Positions 59,829 through 64,000 of a stretch of DNA of 64,000 nt are shown here, in pieces. A model generated the notes under the pieces. That model had not been told where the DNA came from. It ran no database searches and worked only from the letters and a program-made list of their open reading frames with translations. Made by a program: the position numbers and the translations under genes. The stretch lies in NCBI GenBank assembly GCA_037126765.1, contig JBBCBC010000034.1:14816691-14880690 (forward strand), given 5' to 3'. Numbering within the stretch: position 1 is the first letter of the stretch; every line of letters begins with the position of its first letter. This stretch comes from Stenogyne calaminthoides. Taxonomy: Eukaryota; Streptophyta; Magnoliopsida; Lamiales; Lamiaceae.

Positions 59829-60235
59829 TTTGTGAAATCATTACGTGCAGTAAAAGAAATTTAAGTATGTTGCATTATCCAAAAAGCCCGTTTATTTAGA
59901 TGGACTTTTTAATTTACCACTCATTTAACTTTTTGGATAGGATTGTGAGGCGATATTCGTCGATCAACATCAAGAAAATCTTAATTTCAAATCTTAAGTA
60001 TAAATAAATTGAAGATTATGTACCAAAATTACTTTCTTGTAAACTCCTTTTTTTTATAGATTAACTAGTGGCAAAACCACATTTTTTTAAATATTTCACG
60101 TGAAACATTAGTTTATGGAAAGGGACTGAAAATTCGTAGATTCGGTGTGGGACAAGGTCAAGTGGATTTTTTTTTAAAAATTTTGCGCAAAGATAAAATA
60201 GAAAACTCACTCTCATTATATGTTATTATAAAGAA
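59829..60235. repeat. Duplicated segment, copy 2
   Basis: Starts TTTGTGAAATCATTACGTGC and follows 52301-52770 in order. Its first nine bases are also the right target duplication of the MULE. Confidence 0.75.
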
Positions 60236-61671
60236 AAAGTATGTGTTACTGTAAAAAAAATTATGTGTTGGTACGTGATGATGGAAAAATAAATAATTTT
60301 ACTAATTCAATGGTATAATTTGGTGGTTTGAGCCTTTACATAAGACAGTTGCTCACATATCAGAAGGAGAAGCAATTAAATAAAAAACAAAGGAAAAGTG
60401 GATGAAATAAAGAGAGTGTCGTTTTGTTGATATAGTAAAACACATTTCTTTTTACAATCACAAATCTATGTGTATAATAACATAATTTTTAATATCTTAC
60501 GGACAAATATATATACGAAAAAATAAGTATGTATTATTTGTCCTTACAGTAACACATCTTTGCTCTTAGTGTAACACAAATTTCGGAAAGTTCTGTTGTA
60601 TTGTATTTGAGCGAATTTTATAAAAAAAATATTTGCCTTCATTTTATTTCTAACCTACGGGGTCAAGTTTCTAATAAAATAAATCTTTTACTTTGTGGTT
60701 GTCAAAAAAAAAAAAAATCTCTTACTTTGTGTTTATGCGCTTTTCATTTTTAATTCACGTGAACACATAGTATAAGATATATATCAATAATTCAATATTA
60801 GTTCAATAATCTTACGAATGCATATCTTTTTTAAGATATCAATTAGTTCAATAATCATAAAAATGCATATTTTTTTTAATCATGGGTGAACAACAAAAAC
60901 ACACTGTAAATTGCGTCTTTCAATATCGACGAACCAATTGTCGCGTTGTTGCGACCTGTCGTAAATTTTGCAATTCTTGATATGTAACGCTCCTGTAATT
61001 GAAAGGCAGGAACGATGCGATTGGGGATTTGTTTTGGAGGATTTCAATTGTTGCCTATTTGTAAAGTAGAATTGGCATTCGCAAACAATCCGCCCGATTG
61101 TGATAAAGTAGAATTGGCATTCGCAATTTTTTGCTGCTTTAAATTCACTGCAATTTTATCAACATTTAATTAATTCATTCACTGAATGTTTCTTTCCAAC
61201 GTTTTCACCTTTTCTGTCATTTATTGATGACGATTGTACTGATCTACTATTGCTTGAACTCAATTGGAGCAAATATTCCTACCTATTTGTAAGTTATTAA
61301 AAGTTTTGTGGGAGATGAAATTGATAAATGCTCCATGAAAAAGTATACCTACTTGCTCAAAGTTTTGTGGTGGCTTTGTGGAAGATGAAATTGATAAATG
61401 CTCCCATGAAATATTTTAATGGATACGATGGAAGATAATTATGATTGATGTCGAATCTTACTTTTTGTGATAATGATTAAAATTATACTTATTTGGAAAA
61501 TTATAGTATTAAATTTATGGTATAAAAGATATAATCAAAGAAAATTTGTAAATATTTATTGAGATAAAGATAAAAATAAATATTATTACGTGGCATTGCC
61601 ATGTAGGCTGACACATAGACGGTGGACATAAATATAGTGCTCATATGTATATCATTCCCCTATCAAATTAT
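60236..61671. other. AT-rich intergenic DNA
   Basis: No gene is seen. 61070-61130 repeats GTAAAGTAGAATTGGCATTC-like text twice, and 61300-61400 repeats AAAGTTTTGTGG(GA)AGATGAAATTGATAAATG twice, so short local duplications are common. Confidence 0.5.
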
Positions 61672-62140
61672 AAGACTAAGTCTTATATGCATTCAGGTGT
61701 ACTGTGCACTCGTAGATCATTTTTAAAATATGCACTCAATTTAGATATTAAATTGCATCTTTCAACATAAACAAAAAATTGTGTGAACCCGAGTTCACTG
61801 TGAACTCGGTTTTTATAGTATCACTGTTATGCATAAAAATTCTCACTGTTATGTATAAAAACTCTCACTGTTATGCACAAAAACTTTCACCGTTTAAAAA
61901 ATATTTTATATTTTGAAATAGTGAAATTTTTTATGGATAACAGTGATAGTTTTTATACATAACAGTGATAGAATTCATATATAGACTTGGTTCACATGAG
62001 TGTTACTCTTCAATATAATAAGTTGCATGTTTTCAAAATGCACTATGAGTATACAGTGTATTATAAATTGCGTCTTTCAATATAACAAATTGCATGTTTT
62101 TAAAATGCAATATGAATGTACGGTGCAGCTGGATGCACAT
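61672..62140. repeat. Interspersed element with a nested foldback MITE
   Basis: Outer ends are GACTAAGTCTTATATGCAT and GTACGGTGCAGCTGGATGCA, related to the element at 49165. Nested inside at about 61780-61998 is a foldback: TGTGAACCCGAGTTC against GACTTGGTTCACA, with inner CACTGTTATGCATAAAAA arms facing TTTTTATACATAACAGTG. Confidence 0.6.
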
Positions 62141-62622
62141 GATACCCTTTCTTTATATGCAGGCACGCTTACAAAGAAGTTTATAAACTTTGAAACAAGA
62201 ATCATCAGCTTCGTATAAGGGCAGGAGTAAATTGAGAAGAAGAAATTCAAACACATGGACATGGTTTATATACTCTCATCATGCCACTGAGATAGACTTT
62301 GACAATTTTTTACATGGATTAAGAAGGCATATTAAAATTTATAGGAAATATAAAGTGTCAAACATTCTTCTCATTTTACTCTTACACAAATCTGACAAAA
62401 AACTTAAATGTTCACTGAAATTTTGTTAAAGTTTAAACAGTACTTCCCTTATTTTACATGCTCCCGTTATTGTATAATAGGGATATTTTGATCAACTGAA
62501 TACCAATTAATGCTTTTAATAAGAAAATAGACCTATAATTTGGAATTGACAAAAGTAGCAATGAAATCTATCTTAACGGCAGTACTGACGATCTCCATCC
62601 CCTACCATTTTGACAACCCAGT
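62141..62622. other. 3' flank of the PPR gene
   Basis: AT-rich, no supported gene. Probably contains the 3' untranslated region of the minus-strand PPR gene. Confidence 0.45.
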
Positions 62623-63996
62623 TCACTTATCTCTCAAGCCTTTACTTCTCCGCTTCTGATTCACTGCAAAACGGCGCGCCATTGCAGGATTATAGAACCT
62701 CCGCATGTGCTCCGACAGCCTATGGATTGATCGAAGATCACCAACTTCCGAAAGCTTCATCAGAAACGTGTCGAATTTCTTATACGGCAAATTCATCCTC
62801 GTATCTATAACTTCATCCAGAAGAACACTTGCATCCTTCGCATTACCACATCCAAACAGACCATCTATCATAACATAATAAGTATCCGTATCACGAGCAC
62901 AACCCCTCTTATCCATCTCGTCCCAAGTCTCAAACGCCCCATCGCAATCGCCCATTCTGAAAAACATTTCAATAAGGATATTGTACGTTTGCACACTGGG
63001 GGTGCAACCCCCCTCGATCATTTTCCTGTAAAGTTTAACCGCTTCTACGCTATTCTTATTATCGCATAAGACCTTGAGGAAACAATTGTACGTCACAATA
63101 TCAGGAGGGTAGCTCGTTCGTCCCATCTCATCCAAGAACTTATAAGCCGCTTCTATCTGTCCAGACGAACACATGCCATCAATCACTTCTTTGTACGTGG
63201 ACACATCAGGGAGGCACCCGCTGTTTATCATATCTGATAACACTTTGAAGCAGTCCTCCATTTTATCATTCTGGATCAAAGCTACCATCATAATCGCGTA
63301 AGTTTTTGCAGTTGGAGAAGACAGAGTCGAGCCGTATTTTTTCATGAACTCCAGAAGCTCTGAAGCTTCTTCCACCATTCCTGCTTTGCAGAACGTGTCA
63401 ATGGCGGTGTTGTAGGTGAAATAATCGGGGGCGTGGCCCACCCCGATCATTTCTTCAAGAACTTGCATCCCTCTACGCGGGTTTCTCACCCTGCACCAAC
63501 CGAAAAACAGAATGTTATAAGTGTCAGCATTCGGCTTGATCTTGCTTTTCACCCTCTTAAGCATCGTCTCTCCTTCCTCTACGAGGCTACACTTGCACAG
63601 AGAATCTAACAGCAGATTAAACGCGTTTATCTCAGGCTGTGTCTTCACTCTTATCTTCTTCTTTTTCGCGAATTTTTGAAGATGAGTCAAGTGTTTCTCG
63701 GTGTACTTCCTCAAAACGGTTATCAACACCTCGATGGGGACGGTTTTCTTGTTGCTCCGTTTCATGTAATCCAGAAGATCACAGACGATACGAAACTGCT
63801 TCACTTTGTACTTTGTGCTAGACAGAATGTCAATCATCTTGTTATACGATTCAGCCTCGTGATCATAATGTTCTTGGTGTCCCACCCACGTAAAGAATCG
63901 GAACGCTAATTTCTCCTTGAAATGAAGCCTCTGCAAAACCTCTACCACCAACGCCGTCGTCAATTCGACGCCTAGTTTATCGAGAGCATCCTCCAT
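62623..63996 (-). CDS. P-class pentatricopeptide repeat protein (partial at window edge)
   Basis: 457 intact codons with no intron. PPR proteins bind organelle RNA through 35-residue helical pairs. About nine tandem PPR motifs are visible, among them INAFNLLLDSLCKCSLVEEG, ADTYNILFFGWCRVRN, FTYNTAIDTFCKAGMVEEA, KTYAIMMVALIQNDKME, STYKEVIDGMCSSGQIEAA, VTYNCFLKVLCDNK and QTYNILIEMFFRMGDCDGA. There is no E, DYW or SMR domain, so it is P-class. The N-terminal part has RFFTWVGHQEHYDHEAESYN, typical of mitochondrial-type relatives such as the At1g73400 group (from memory). The frame is open to the window edge upstream of the Met at 63996, so the true start and targeting peptide are probably outside. 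It ends in a basic tail (NQKRRSKGLRDK). Confidence 0.88.
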   Translation of the reverse strand: MEDALDKLGVELTTALVVEVLQRLHFKEKLAFRFFTWVGHQEHYDHEAESYNKMIDILSSTKYKVKQFRIVCDLLDYMKRSNKKTVPIEVLITVLRKYTEKHLTHLQKFAKKKKIRVKTQPEINAFNLLLDSLCKCSLVEEGETMLKRVKSKIKPNADTYNILFFGWCRVRNPRRGMQVLEEMIGVGHAPDYFTYNTAIDTFCKAGMVEEASELLEFMKKYGSTLSSPTAKTYAIMMVALIQNDKMEDCFKVLSDMINSGCLPDVSTYKEVIDGMCSSGQIEAAYKFLDEMGRTSYPPDIVTYNCFLKVLCDNKNSVEAVKLYRKMIEGGCTPSVQTYNILIEMFFRMGDCDGAFETWDEMDKRGCARDTDTYYVMIDGLFGCGNAKDASVLLDEVIDTRMNLPYKKFDTFLMKLSEVGDLRSIHRLSEHMRRFYNPAMARRFAVNQKRRSKGLRDK

Positions 63997-64000
63997 TTTA

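Overview
The window is nuclear DNA of a flowering plant. It has intron-containing genes with close Arabidopsis-type relatives (a BBX24/STO-like B-box protein, an RBL13-like rhomboid, fructokinases, a DUF1336/EDR2-like protein and a P-class PPR protein), AT-rich intergenic DNA, and many plant-type transposable elements. A eudicot is the best inference; the genus cannot be read from the sequence. One 500-base assembly gap lies at 2277-2776.

Layout. 1-28100 is gene-free repeat DNA. It holds a decayed Ty1/copia element with a 1.6 kb 3' LTR (about 2777-7040), then a nested stack: a minus-strand Ty3/gypsy element (7765-22181, 5-bp target duplication TATTA) that received a 3.6 kb hAT (14332-17919), a 1.8 kb hAT deletion derivative (20042-21818) and two further insertions of about 1.5 kb. 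Beyond it are CACTA, hAT, Stowaway-like and other small elements. 28100-42410 is the gene-rich part: a DUF1336 gene (+), a rhomboid gene (-), a SINE, a B-box gene (+) and fructokinase copy A (-). 42800-49124 is an LTR element with gag but no pol, and 49763-52002 is fructokinase copy B (-). 52780-59828 is a 7 kb MULE with a 9-bp target duplication, carrying a broken Ty1/copia element in permuted order. The window ends in a P-class PPR gene (-) that runs off the right edge.

Genes together. The two fructokinases share their exon plan (four exons, all introns in phase 0) and orientation, so they are a tandem duplication later separated by the gag-only element. The other genes are unrelated single loci: a light/salt-signalling B-box regulator, an intramembrane protease, a lipid-binding-type DUF1336 protein and an organelle RNA-binding PPR protein. 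No operon-like organisation is expected or seen.

Data quality. Two otherwise good genes carry single-base frameshifts at short homopolymers. Several repeat tracts are almost devoid of CAG/CTG trinucleotides, with edges that do not follow element boundaries. Both are most simply explained by uneven base accuracy in the assembly, so apparent breaks should be read with care. I found no clearly new biological system; the best candidates for follow-up are the gag-only LTR element with its internal satellite, the CAG/CTG deserts and the permuted copia element inside the MULE.
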